64,000 nt of DNA, from contig JAUXZS010000024.1 of the NCBI GenBank assembly GCA_030692515.1, forward strand, positions 372,001 through 436,000, read 5' to 3'. The first letter of the stretch is position 1. Every line of letters starts with the position of its first letter. The position numbers were made by a program, and so were the translations under genes. This DNA is from Bacteroidota bacterium. GTDB taxonomy: Bacteria; Bacteroidota; Bacteroidia; B-17B0; Aurantibacillaceae. A model generated the notes under the pieces. It was not told the DNA's origin. It made no database searches and worked only from the letters and a program-made list of their open reading frames with translations. Shown here in pieces: positions 26,644 to 35,628 of this stretch.

Positions 26644-29559
26644 TTACCTAATTTCCAATTCATCTACAAAAATAAAAGCTTCACCGCCTTTGCCTTGATG
26701 CCAATCAGGCAGTTCTCCAAAATTTTTGGCAACAACTTTTAAATAACGTAAAGGAAATTTAGTTTCGAACTTTTTTTCAAATTTCTGAATTTGATTCGTA
26801 TAATCCTCAGCACTAATTAAATTCTGAACGGTCCCAATTAAACTATAATTTTCATTATCTAATGATCCATAATAAGAAACAGTAGTTGGAAATAAAATCC
26901 ATGAACGTGTATCTTGCAAACAATTTAAACTTAAATAATTAATTTCTTTTTGTTCTTTTAAATCAATTATGCATTCAAAATCTTGGGGCTGAAATCCTAG
27001 CCAATTTCCTTTCCGCCAATCAATATCGCCATAAACCCCATCAATTAAAGGCTGTGAGCCATCAGCAGAATATTGAGCATTTGGTTTTGATATTAAAGTA
27101 ACATCATAATTATATTTTAGCTTGAAAAAGTTTCCTTCAGTTATAACACTATTTTCAGTATTTGAAAAAGATTTTGCTTTAACAGAACAATTTTCCTTAA
27201 TAAAAAAAGGTTTCGAATAAACTAAGGATTTATTAGTAGGTTCTTTTCCATCTAACGTATAATATAGCTTAGAAGTTTTTGGATGGATTGAAAAAATACT
27301 TACTTCCATTGAATCCTTAAAAACCTGAGAAACAGAATTTATGATTGGAGCGGCAACAACTGAAACGCCAGTTATTTTTGATTCAGGAGCGTTTAGTCCT
27401 GTTCCGTAACTATTTGTTACATCTGATTCGTAGTTGTAATTCATACCGCCTCCTGCCATTAAAACACTATGGGTAATAAACGATTGTTTTGTATTTTTTT
27501 TATTTAAAGTAAAGCCGTTTATTTTTTCGGTATTTATTTTTTCATTTGTAATCGAAAACGTTTTTTCATTTTCTAAATTTATTTTTACTTTTTCGAAAAT
27601 AGACTTTCCTAAAATGTATTGGTCGGAGCCAGGACAAACAGGATAAAAACCCATAGCACTAAAAATATACCAAGCACTCATTTGTCCACAATCTTCATTT
27701 CCAATTAATCCATCGGGCGAATTTTTATAAAAATCATTACAAATTTGTTGAACACGTTCATTTGTTTTTTGTGGTTTATCTACAAAATTATATAAATATG
27801 CCATGTGATGGCTTGGCTCATTACCGTGAGCATATTGACCTATCAATCCTGTTACATCCGACTGTTCTCTTCCTCTAGTTTTTTCTTGAGTAGCAAATAA
27901 TTCATCTAATTTATTTTCAAACTTTTGTTTACCACCATGAAGAGCGACTAAACCATTCACATCATGAGGAACATAAAATGAATACTGCCAACTATTTCCC
28001 TCTGTAAAATGATTATTAATTTCATTTGCATAAAATGGCGATAACCAATTTCCATTTTTTCTTGGGCGCATAAAACCCGTTGAGGCATCGAATAAATTTT
28101 TATATGCCAAAGATAATTTTAGGTATTTAGTGTAATCTTCTTTTTTATTTAGTTTTTTAGCGATTTGCGCCACGCACCAATTATCATAACCGTACTCTAA
28201 CGTTTTACTTACACTTTCGCTCTCATCATCAATTTGCAAAAAACCTTTTTTATTAAAATCAGGAATCCCGAAAGAGGAATAAGTTGCGGCTGCAACAGCA
28301 GCTTTGTATGCTAATAAAGAATCAAAACCTTTAATACCTTTTACCATTGCATCTGCTATTACCGAAACAGAATGAAAACCAATCATACAATCTGTTTCGT
28401 TACTAGAAAGTTCCCAAACTGGTAAACGCCCAGAAGTTTTATATTGCACTAAAAAAGTATTTATAAAATCGGTTGTGCGTTTGCGTTCAATAATAGTAAA
28501 TAAAGGATGAAGCGCACGGTAAGTATCCCATAAAGAAAAAACAGAATAATTAGTAAAGCCTTGTGCGGTATAAATTTGCCCATCTCTTCCGCGGTATTGA
28601 TTATCTACATCCATATTTAAAGAAGGATGAATACAACAGTGATACAATGCTGTATAAAAAACAGTTAATTTATCTTTATCACTATCGGTAACTTCAATTT
28701 TTTTCAGCTGTTTATTCCAAGCATTTTCGGCGTCCAATTTATATCTGTCAAAATCCCAATGCATTGCTTCGGCTTCCATATTTTTAATTGCCCCTTCGAC
28801 ACTAACGGGCGAAATAGCCACTTTAATTAATAATGGAGCCTCGTCCAACAAATCAAATTGAAAATAAGCGCCTTGAGCTTTTTCTTTCTTTTTAAAATTT
28901 AAATGAGTTTTGAAAGTATTCTTAAACGTAAACTCCATTTTTTTAAATGGCTTAGAAAAACGCATTACAAAATACACTTCTTGGTTTTTTGCCCAACCCT
29001 CGCTCATCCTAAAACCACCAACGGTAACACTGTCAATAATAGTGATATTACTATTAATTGTTTTATCGCGATGCAATAAATCTAAAATTATATTTGCTTC
29101 TTTTGTTTTAGGAAATGTGTAACGATGAATACCTGTTCTTAAAGTAGTAGTTAGTTCGGCTTTAATATTATCATCATCTAGTTTCACTTCATAAAATCCT
29201 GCACCGGCTTTTTCATTTTTATGATTAAATTTTGAGGAATATATTCTATTATCGCAAGAAGGTAAACCAATAGTGGGCATTACTAAAATATCACCCCAAT
29301 CACTCACTCCTGTTCCACTTAAATGTGTATGAGAAAAACCATATATAATACTATCGCCATAGTGATAGCCGCTACTTCCATCCCAGCTTCCATCAATACG
29401 CGTGTCGGGACTTAATTGCACCATACCAAAAGGCAAAACAGCACCAGGGAAAGTGTGACCATGCCCACCTGTTCCAATAAATGGATTTACATATTGCGAG
29501 AAGTTTTGCGAAAAAATATTTAAACTAATCGCGACAAAAAAAACAAATAAAAATCGCAT
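26644..29559 (-). CDS. GH92 family alpha-mannosidase
   Basis: The 971-residue protein has a signal peptide and a full GH92 unit beginning YVNPFIGTGGHGHTFPGA and VLPFGMVQLSPDTRIDGSWD. Core motifs are FSHTHLSGTGVSDWGDIL, YRALHPLFTIIE, NHFTEGNSWQYSFYVPHDV (the Glu is the expected general acid), GLIGQYAHGNEPSHHMAYLY and GLIGNEDCGQMSAWYIFSAM. Downstream are a chitobiase-like beta domain (PKTSKLYYTLDGKEPTNKS) and an F5/8 type C-like carbohydrate-binding module (about residues 835-971). GH92 enzymes are Ca2+-dependent exo-mannosidases that trim N-glycan or yeast mannan. No T9SS sorting domain is present, so it probably acts in the periplasm. It lies 15 bases downstream of a sugar transporter gene on the same strand, consistent with uptake of the released sugar. 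Confidence 0.94.
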   Translation of the reverse strand: MRFLFVFFVAISLNIFSQNFSQYVNPFIGTGGHGHTFPGAVLPFGMVQLSPDTRIDGSWDGSSGYHYGDSIIYGFSHTHLSGTGVSDWGDILVMPTIGLPSCDNRIYSSKFNHKNEKAGAGFYEVKLDDDNIKAELTTTLRTGIHRYTFPKTKEANIILDLLHRDKTINSNITIIDSVTVGGFRMSEGWAKNQEVYFVMRFSKPFKKMEFTFKNTFKTHLNFKKKEKAQGAYFQFDLLDEAPLLIKVAISPVSVEGAIKNMEAEAMHWDFDRYKLDAENAWNKQLKKIEVTDSDKDKLTVFYTALYHCCIHPSLNMDVDNQYRGRDGQIYTAQGFTNYSVFSLWDTYRALHPLFTIIERKRTTDFINTFLVQYKTSGRLPVWELSSNETDCMIGFHSVSVIADAMVKGIKGFDSLLAYKAAVAAATYSSFGIPDFNKKGFLQIDDESESVSKTLEYGYDNWCVAQIAKKLNKKEDYTKYLKLSLAYKNLFDASTGFMRPRKNGNWLSPFYANEINNHFTEGNSWQYSFYVPHDVNGLVALHGGKQKFENKLDELFATQEKTRGREQSDVTGLIGQYAHGNEPSHHMAYLYNFVDKPQKTNERVQQICNDFYKNSPDGLIGNEDCGQMSAWYIFSAMGFYPVCPGSDQYILGKSIFEKVKINLENEKTFSITNEKINTEKINGFTLNKKNTKQSFITHSVLMAGGGMNYNYESDVTNSYGTGLNAPESKITGVSVVAAPIINSVSQVFKDSMEVSIFSIHPKTSKLYYTLDGKEPTNKSLVYSKPFFIKENCSVKAKSFSNTENSVITEGNFFKLKYNYDVTLISKPNAQYSADGSQPLIDGVYGDIDWRKGNWLGFQPQDFECIIDLKEQKEINYLSLNCLQDTRSWILFPTTVSYYGSLDNENYSLIGTVQNLISAEDYTNQIQKFEKKFETKFPLRYLKVVAKNFGELPDWHQGKGGEAFIFVDELEIR

Positions 29560-29574
29560 GTTTAAAGATACAAA

Positions 29575-31005
29575 TTAATGCGTTAAAGATTCTTGAGTAT
29601 TATAATTGCTATTTTGTTTTTTTAATATTCCCGCAACTTTCCAACCATAATAAACAAGATAAATAAAACATAAAACACCAACCACATAACTGGCCTTTAT
29701 TCCAATAACTTCTGGACCGGCCAGCCAACCCTGTAACCAGCTGATTAATCCTCCACCCATTATCATCATAATTAAATAACTAGCGCCTTGATTGGTGTGT
29801 TTTCCTAAACCCGAAATGGCTAGTGTAAAAATACAAGGCCAAAGTGTAGAACAAAACAAACCAACACTTATAAAAGCATAAACACTCACTAAACCGCTTG
29901 TTAACATTCCGAAAATTAATGCCGCAATGCCACAGCAAGAAAAAATAACTAATTGTCTTGCAGGATTTCCTTTACTAAAAATATCAGCAACAATCAATAT
30001 TAATATTACGAAAGCATATGGATAAAAAACTGCTAAATCACTTTTTGCAATAGCGTTTACTAATAAAAAAACACCGAAGGCAAGATAGGGCATTAAAAAA
30101 CGAAGCACTTGTTTAAACGTCGAAGGAACATTAAATGCACCTGCAGAGCTTGTCCAGCGACCTATCATTAAACTTGCCCAAAACAAAGAAACATAAGGCG
30201 CTGCATCGCTTGTATCAATATTAATGCATTGTTTCATATACTCAGGTAAATTAGAAGCTGTTGCAACTTCAACACCTACATAAACAAAAATGGCAATCAT
30301 TCCTAAAACAAGTTGAGGATAATTTAATGCACTTTTTTTACTGGATGCATCTATATCAGAAGTAGCTGCATCTTCCACATTAATTTTATTAGGAAGAGAA
30401 GAAAAAATAAAAATTAATGCAACAACTAAAAAAGCAGCACCCAAAATTAAATAGGGGAATTTTACCGCACCAATATCGTCTAACTTATTACCGCTACCTA
30501 TGGCTCCAAAAATGGCATAACTTATTACTAATGGGCCTATTGTTGTGCCAATATTATTTACACCACCCGCAAGACTTAATCGTTGAGACGCCTGTTTAGG
30601 GTCGCCCATAACAATTGCCAATGGGTTTGCCGCAGTTTGTTGTAAAGAAAAACCAAGAGCAACAATAAACAAACCGGTAATCATTAAATTAAATGAAACC
30701 AATTCTGCCGCAGGATAAAAAAGTAAAGTTCCTATTGCGGAAATTCCCAAACCAAGAGCAATCCCATTTTTGTATCCTATTTTATTTAAAATATCACTCC
30801 CATAAATTTTAGAAATGCCAATGTAAATAATTGAGCCAACGGTATAAGCCAAATAAAAAGCAACAGAAATAAGTTGACTTTGCCATTGCTCTAAATTTAA
30901 TTTTTCTTTAAAAACAGGAATTAAAATGTCGTTACTTGCCGCAACAAAGCCCCAAAAAAAGAAAACAGAAATAAGTGTAACTAAAGCCGATTTGTTAGTT
31001 TGCAT
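29575..31005 (-). CDS. Sugar MFS transporter (FucP/GluP type)
   Basis: The 476-residue protein is a 12-helix major facilitator of the fucose:H+ symporter group. It begins ALVTLISVFFFWGFVAASND, continues with FYLAYTVGSIIYIGISKIYG and has the diagnostic LGFSLQQTAANPLAIVMGDP and LSLAGGVNNIGTTIGPLVIS motifs. The C-terminal half includes FCSTLWPCIFTLAISGLGKHT. Substrates in this group are fucose, glucose, galactose or mannose; the downstream mannosidase gene makes mannose an attractive guess (inference). It is the first gene of a two-gene unit. Two TTATCGA boxes 18 bases apart (31024 and 31042) lie just upstream and could be part of its control region. Confidence 0.93.
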   Translation of the reverse strand: MQTNKSALVTLISVFFFWGFVAASNDILIPVFKEKLNLEQWQSQLISVAFYLAYTVGSIIYIGISKIYGSDILNKIGYKNGIALGLGISAIGTLLFYPAAELVSFNLMITGLFIVALGFSLQQTAANPLAIVMGDPKQASQRLSLAGGVNNIGTTIGPLVISYAIFGAIGSGNKLDDIGAVKFPYLILGAAFLVVALIFIFSSLPNKINVEDAATSDIDASSKKSALNYPQLVLGMIAIFVYVGVEVATASNLPEYMKQCINIDTSDAAPYVSLFWASLMIGRWTSSAGAFNVPSTFKQVLRFLMPYLAFGVFLLVNAIAKSDLAVFYPYAFVILILIVADIFSKGNPARQLVIFSCCGIAALIFGMLTSGLVSVYAFISVGLFCSTLWPCIFTLAISGLGKHTNQGASYLIMMIMGGGLISWLQGWLAGPEVIGIKASYVVGVLCFIYLVYYGWKVAGILKKQNSNYNTQESLTH

Positions 31006-31074
31006 GTTTTGAGAATTAAATTTTTATCGAATATATTTTAATTATCGATAGTTTCTATTTCAAAAAAATCTAAG

Positions 31075-31107
31075 TTGTTAACGTTCTTGTTTTAATTTGT
31101 AAATTTG
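31075..31107 (+). promoter_or_regulatory. Promoter of Bacteroidota type (TTG ... TAAATTTG)
   Basis: TAAATTTG at 31100-31107 matches the -7 consensus TAnnTTTG. A TTG at 31075-31077 lies 22 bases upstream, within the 17-23 range reported for Flavobacterium. It is followed after 20 bases by the methyltransferase start codon. Confidence 0.55.
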
Positions 31108-31127
31108 CGCCTACCAAAAACCACAAA

Positions 31128-31991
31128 ATGCAACTACTTACACCTACCAATTTTGCCGATTATGAATTAATTGATTGTGGCGACTTTGAAAAACTTGAAC
31201 GTTTTGGTAAATACATTACCATTAGACCAGAGCCACAGGCGGTATGGCCAAAAATATATTCGAATCAAGATTGGGAAAAACAAGCCCATGTTAAATTTAT
31301 TTCCAAATCATCCAGCAGCGGAGAATGGAAGAAATTTAAACAAATGCCCGACCAATGGACAATTGAATATGCTCCTTTAAAACTTACCTTTCGCTTAGGC
31401 TTAACCTCTTTTAAACATGTTGGCATTTTTCCTGAGCAAGCAGTTAATTGGGATAAAATTTATTCTTTTTTAAAAGATAAACCAAAAGCAAAATTTTTAA
31501 ATCTGTTTGCCTATACCGGTGGCGCTTCAATAGCAGCAAAAGCAGCTGGAGCAGATGTTACACATGTAGATAGTATAAAACAAGTGGTTACATGGGCAAA
31601 CGAAAACATGAAAAACTCTAACCTAGATAATATTCGTTGGTTAGTAGATGATGCTTTAAAATTTGTAAATAAAGAAGTTAGAAGAGGAAATTTTTATCAA
31701 GGAATTATATTGGACCCACCAGCTTTTGGCCATGGACCAAACGGTGAAAAATGGAAATTAGAAGACAATATTTCTGAAATGATAAATGGTGTGTTACAGA
31801 TTTTAGACCCAAAGGAGCATCTTTTGATTTTAAATGCCTATTCGTTAGGATTCTCTGCCTTAGTGCCGGAAAATTTATTAAATCCTTTTGCTCAAAAAAA
31901 TAAATCTGAATTAACTATTGGTGAGTTATTTTTAAATGCTAAAAGCGGAATTAAATTACCATTAGGGGTTTGGGGAAGCTTACACAAATAA
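31128..31991 (+). CDS. Class I SAM-dependent (rRNA-type) methyltransferase
   Basis: The 287-residue protein is related to the RlmI/RlmK (COG1092) methyltransferase group but lacks their N-terminal PUA domain. It shows the SAM-binding motif I LNLFAYTGGASIAAKAAGA, motif II VTHVDSIKQVVTWANENM, and the catalytic-loop region GIILDPPAFGHGPNGEKW (DPPAFG in place of the DPP(A/K)F of the family). The N-terminal half begins NFADYELIDCGDFEKLERFG, the standard start of the short Bacteroidota version. Methylation of a base in 23S rRNA is likely by family, but the target cannot be read. It is a single gene, divergent from the sugar transporter. Confidence 0.85.
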   Translation: MQLLTPTNFADYELIDCGDFEKLERFGKYITIRPEPQAVWPKIYSNQDWEKQAHVKFISKSSSSGEWKKFKQMPDQWTIEYAPLKLTFRLGLTSFKHVGIFPEQAVNWDKIYSFLKDKPKAKFLNLFAYTGGASIAAKAAGADVTHVDSIKQVVTWANENMKNSNLDNIRWLVDDALKFVNKEVRRGNFYQGIILDPPAFGHGPNGEKWKLEDNISEMINGVLQILDPKEHLLILNAYSLGFSALVPENLLNPFAQKNKSELTIGELFLNAKSGIKLPLGVWGSLHK

Positions 31992-32022
31992 AAGTCCTTG
32001 AAGAATCTAAATAACTTGTTTC

Positions 32023-34194
32023 TTAAAACCGTACACAAATAACGCAAACATCATCAACTTGCTCTAAATTACCTTTCCATTTTTGAAATTCGTTATTTAA
32101 AAATCTTTCTTTTTCATCCATTTTTAAGTTAAGCGTTTCAACGAGCCAATTTTTAAAACGCGAAATCATTAACTTTTTACCTAAAGAATTCATATTTGTT
32201 TCGCTTAATCCACCAAATTGATCAGCAAAGCCGTCAGAGAATAAATAAAACTCCTTAATATCACTTACGTTTAATTTACTTTGAGATATATCAACACTTA
32301 ATATATGAGAACCTCCTATAGGTGTTTTTGTGGGTTTAATTTCACATAACTCATTTAATTTATTAAAATAAAGTAATGAACGATTAGCCCCAGCGTAATA
32401 CAAATTGCCATCTTTAACAACAACTATTGCTGCATCCATACCATCTCGGTTTTGGGAATCATTTTGATCTTGTTTTAAAGCTTGCCTTAATTCTATATGA
32501 AGTGTTTGAAGTATTTCTTTGGGCTCAAAAATTTCATTTTCGTGAATTATTTTATGAATTAAATTGCTGCCAACCATGCTCATTAAAGCACCAGGCACAC
32601 CATGTCCAGTACAATCAGCAATAAATAAAAATTTCAAATTATTTATTTCGGTTACATAATAAAAATCGCCACTAACTATATCGCGTGGATGATAAATAAC
32701 AAACGAATTATTAAAAACAGATTTAAAATAATTCATTTCCGGTAAAATGGCCGTTTGAATTCGTTTAGCGTAATTAATACTGTCAATAATATCTTTATTT
32801 TTTTCTTCAATAATTTTTTTCTGATCGGTTATTTCTAAAGTTCTTTCTAGCACTTGTTCTTCTAATAAACTTTTTTGATTGAGTAGAATCTTTTGCTTTT
32901 CTTTTTCTTGTTCGATGGTTTGTTTAGAAAGCTCTTCTACTTCATTTAATTTTTGAGAAAGTGAACGATTTGTTAGAGAAATTTGATAGGATAAAAAAAT
33001 TGTAATACTAATTGGAATACTAAAAATACACAATAAAATAATAGACAAAAACAAAAAGCCCATTGTATAATTATTATTTGCACCTCCTATATGAAAAATC
33101 ATAAAATATAAAATCGCAATTACAAACACCAAGAAAAATGACGTTCCTAAACCTATTATTTTAACACCTTTAATTTTCTCTCTAAAAGCAATAAAAATAG
33201 CTCGAATGGTTTCAACAACAGCGCAAACCACCAATAAAACATATGAGATTTCAAGAAAAGGAAATTCAAATTGTAATTGAATAAAAACAAAAACGAAAAA
33301 TAAAATAAAAAGAAAATACCATTTAGGAAACTTTAGTTTAAAAAAAGACCTGATCATAAATGAAAGGTTCGCAAATATTATTGCTGGAGAAAGGGCAATT
33401 ATATAATTTAAAACCCTATCTGTTCCGTCGTTCAGAGATATTGTTTTGAACACCAAAGAAAAAACTAATGCAGAAACTGTAAAACAAAAAAAAGCGTAAT
33501 AAGCGTTTGCTTTTTCCTCTTTGTAAAACAAAAAAATGATAAAATGAACAAAAGCCAATGAAAAAAAGAAGGCGAATGTTACTAATCCAAACGAAAAAAC
33601 AACAACGGTCTGCATGAAAAAAGTAGCAAACAAGTTATTCGTTTCTTCAAGTTTTATTTTTAATCCTAAAATTCTATCCCCTCCCTTACTATAACTGTGC
33701 TCCGAACGATGGTTACTAAATTTAATGGCAATTAAATACTCTTTATTTGGAACAAACGGGTAAGAAATTATTTGAGAAGTTCCGGCAACAACAATTTCTT
33801 CCTCATCTTTTGTTGAAACAACGCCAAATTTTTTTACTAATTTCTGATTTATATATATTTCAGCGGCTCCAATTATCTCAACATTTAATGAAAATGATTT
33901 GTCTCTCTGAGAAGAATCTATCATGATGTTCTTCCTGAACCAAATTATCTTCCTAAAATCTCCGGTTTTTGAACTATCGGTTTTGAAATAAATGGATTTA
34001 ACGATTTTTTTTGATGAGGGAAATGCTGTATCAATAATTGATGGGTTATCTTCACTAAACAATTCCCAATTTGTGATGAATTTCCCAGGCTTTATGAATA
34101 ACAAACTATCTTGAAGGACCTGTGAAGATAGATTGCAATTAAAGAATATTAATAATGCAATTAGTTTATAAAAATATCCTTTGTTAGAATTCAT
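32023..34194 (-). CDS. 7TM sensor (7TMR-DISM) with C-terminal SpoIIE/PP2C phosphatase
   Basis: The 723-residue protein has a signal peptide (about 1-24) and an extracellular beta-sandwich sensory domain (about 30-185; IIGAAEIYINQKLVKKFGVV). Seven membrane helices follow (about 195-415), then a coiled coil (about 420-470; LSQKLNEVEELSKQTIEQEK). A SpoIIE-type serine phosphatase domain closes the protein: DSINYAKRIQTAILP, YHPRDIVSGDFYY, ADCTGHGVPGALMSM, LYYAGANRSLLYF, YLFSDGFADQFGG and QVDDVCVICVRF. The acidic metal ligands in SGDF, DCTGHG and DDVC are present. It should convert an external signal into dephosphorylation of a partner, often an anti-sigma antagonist; no partner gene is adjacent. 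A second phosphatase with the same catalytic domain lies at 53419. Confidence 0.9.
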   Translation of the reverse strand: MNSNKGYFYKLIALLIFFNCNLSSQVLQDSLLFIKPGKFITNWELFSEDNPSIIDTAFPSSKKIVKSIYFKTDSSKTGDFRKIIWFRKNIMIDSSQRDKSFSLNVEIIGAAEIYINQKLVKKFGVVSTKDEEEIVVAGTSQIISYPFVPNKEYLIAIKFSNHRSEHSYSKGGDRILGLKIKLEETNNLFATFFMQTVVVFSFGLVTFAFFFSLAFVHFIIFLFYKEEKANAYYAFFCFTVSALVFSLVFKTISLNDGTDRVLNYIIALSPAIIFANLSFMIRSFFKLKFPKWYFLFILFFVFVFIQLQFEFPFLEISYVLLVVCAVVETIRAIFIAFREKIKGVKIIGLGTSFFLVFVIAILYFMIFHIGGANNNYTMGFLFLSIILLCIFSIPISITIFLSYQISLTNRSLSQKLNEVEELSKQTIEQEKEKQKILLNQKSLLEEQVLERTLEITDQKKIIEEKNKDIIDSINYAKRIQTAILPEMNYFKSVFNNSFVIYHPRDIVSGDFYYVTEINNLKFLFIADCTGHGVPGALMSMVGSNLIHKIIHENEIFEPKEILQTLHIELRQALKQDQNDSQNRDGMDAAIVVVKDGNLYYAGANRSLLYFNKLNELCEIKPTKTPIGGSHILSVDISQSKLNVSDIKEFYLFSDGFADQFGGLSETNMNSLGKKLMISRFKNWLVETLNLKMDEKERFLNNEFQKWKGNLEQVDDVCVICVRF

Positions 34195-34374
34195 TTATTT
34201 AAAAATACATAAAAATGCTCATAATCAACAAATAATAAAATAGACCCAAAAAAGAAAATTAAAATGACAGTAGACAACTAGTATATTAATAAAAATCTGC
34301 ATTAGCAATGATAAATGTCATTCTAAAACAAACAAATAAGTTCTACCTTGAGTATCAATCTAAAATCAAAAAAT

Positions 34375-34785
34375 ATGACTATGACCCCTACCCAAAATTT
34401 ACATTATGCCATAGGTGAATTGGCCTATGCGGTTGCTCAAGCAGATGGAGCAGTTCAAAAAGAAGAACGTCAAAAGTTTCACGATATGGTTGAAGCAGGG
34501 CTCCGGTGTCAGGATTATGACTTCAATATTTCCGACATTATTTTTAAAATAATGGATAAAGACAAAACATCCACAGAAGACGCTTATAACGGAGCTATGA
34601 AACAAATAAGAACTAATAGTCATTATTTAAGTCCTGAATTAAAAGCAACCTTTATTAAGGTAATGGAGAAAGTTGCAATGTCTTATGCGCCAGTAACAAT
34701 AGATGAAATGAGCTTAATTGATAAATTTAAAGCTGAAATTGCTCCGTTAAAAGGCGATCCTATTTATTACGAAAAGAGATCTTAA
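34375..34785 (+). CDS. TerB-like small helical protein
   Basis: I choose the ATG at 34375 (MTMTPTQNLHYAIGELAYAV), giving 136 residues; an in-frame TTG nine codons earlier is less likely. The sequence GELAYAVAQADGAVQKEERQKFHDMVEAG is the N-terminal TerB/DjlA helix pattern, with the acidic D-G-x-x-x-x-E-E site. The second half contains a matching helix bundle (TFIKVMEKVAMSYAPVTIDEMSLIDKF). TerB-like domains occur in tellurite-resistance and membrane-stress proteins, but the standalone versions are uncharacterised. It sits between two minus-strand genes and appears to be transcribed alone. Confidence 0.6.
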   Translation: MTMTPTQNLHYAIGELAYAVAQADGAVQKEERQKFHDMVEAGLRCQDYDFNISDIIFKIMDKDKTSTEDAYNGAMKQIRTNSHYLSPELKATFIKVMEKVAMSYAPVTIDEMSLIDKFKAEIAPLKGDPIYYEKRS

Positions 34786-34838
34786 TTATTTTCATGATAA
34801 AGAGTTTTTTGCTTCGAGACGAAATTATCAGGTAAACA

Positions 34839-35516
34839 TCAACACTTTAGTGAACAAAAAAGTAATGACTCTAAAAATAAAATAATTTTTTTATCATCAG
34901 TTTCATTAGCAAAATCAGTCAAAGACGGAAGGTTTTGTTTGAAAAATTTTTGTGAGTGGGCCATCTCCAAAATTGTGCTTGCTAAAGAATGTGGATATTT
35001 GTATTTAGGATTGTACTCTTTTATAATGGATGAAAACCGTTCACATAAATCTTTATACGGCTTAAATAAACGGTCTTTATTGTCCTTACTAATATGTCTT
35101 GTTAAATAAGACTTTGCTCCCTCATAAATAACTAATTTATAGCTTTCGTATTCAGAAATAAAATCAGTTTTTTCCGACACATTAGATGGTTCTTCGGTAA
35201 TTAGCTTTATTATAGTCTTGAGTTTAAGTTCTGAATTTGTAATGTTATTTACACTAAAAATGACTTTATACTCCAAAAAACTCCAATACCAAGTAATTAA
35301 GTAAAGAAGTAACTTATGTTTATTTTCAAAATACCGGTAAATACTGGCTTCCGTAGTATCTATCTCTACAGACAGTTTTTTAAAAGTAAAAGTCTCAAAA
35401 CCAATTTTGTTTATTAAACTTAAGCCTTGTTTAACTATTTTCTTTCCTAAGGCTGATTCTTCGGGATTTCGGAGAAACAACTTATCGTTCATTTTAATAC
35501 GTACCTCTAAATGCAT
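34839..35516 (-). CDS. TetR/AcrR family transcriptional regulator
   Basis: The 225-residue protein has an N-terminal TetR helix-turn-helix (about residues 25-75; GKKIVKQGLSLINKIGFETF, FKKLSVEIDTTEASIYRYFE and NKHKLLLYLITWYW). A helical ligand domain follows. The upstream ATG (MHLEVRIKMNDKLFLRNPEE) fits the N-terminal extension typical of this Bacteroidota subgroup; the internal MNDKLF is an alternative start. It is divergent from an efflux-type operon at 35629, and a palindrome in the shared 112-base gap is a candidate operator. The likely role is a repressor of that operon that responds to an exported compound (inference). Confidence 0.9.
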   Translation of the reverse strand: MHLEVRIKMNDKLFLRNPEESALGKKIVKQGLSLINKIGFETFTFKKLSVEIDTTEASIYRYFENKHKLLLYLITWYWSFLEYKVIFSVNNITNSELKLKTIIKLITEEPSNVSEKTDFISEYESYKLVIYEGAKSYLTRHISKDNKDRLFKPYKDLCERFSSIIKEYNPKYKYPHSLASTILEMAHSQKFFKQNLPSLTDFANETDDKKIILFLESLLFCSLKC

Positions 35517-35574
35517 ACTTACTTGTTTTGTTAAAAGTACAAATATAATAAATATTAAATAAAACTTTTTTATG

Positions 35575-35587
35575 ATAGTGTTACTAT
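35575..35587. promoter_or_regulatory. Candidate TetR operator palindrome
   Basis: ATAGT-GTT-ACTAT is a perfect inverted repeat in the gap between the divergent TetR and efflux genes. It lies 19 bases upstream of a -7 box, where it would cover the -33 region and block transcription when bound. Confidence 0.45.
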
Positions 35588-35606
35588 TTTTTTAATCAAA
35601 TATTGC

Positions 35607-35614
35607 TACATTTG
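35607..35614 (+). promoter_or_regulatory. -7 promoter element of the efflux operon
   Basis: TACATTTG matches TAnnTTTG exactly, 15 bases before the start codon at 35629. Confidence 0.5.
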
Positions 35615-35628
35615 CTAAAATAATTTTT

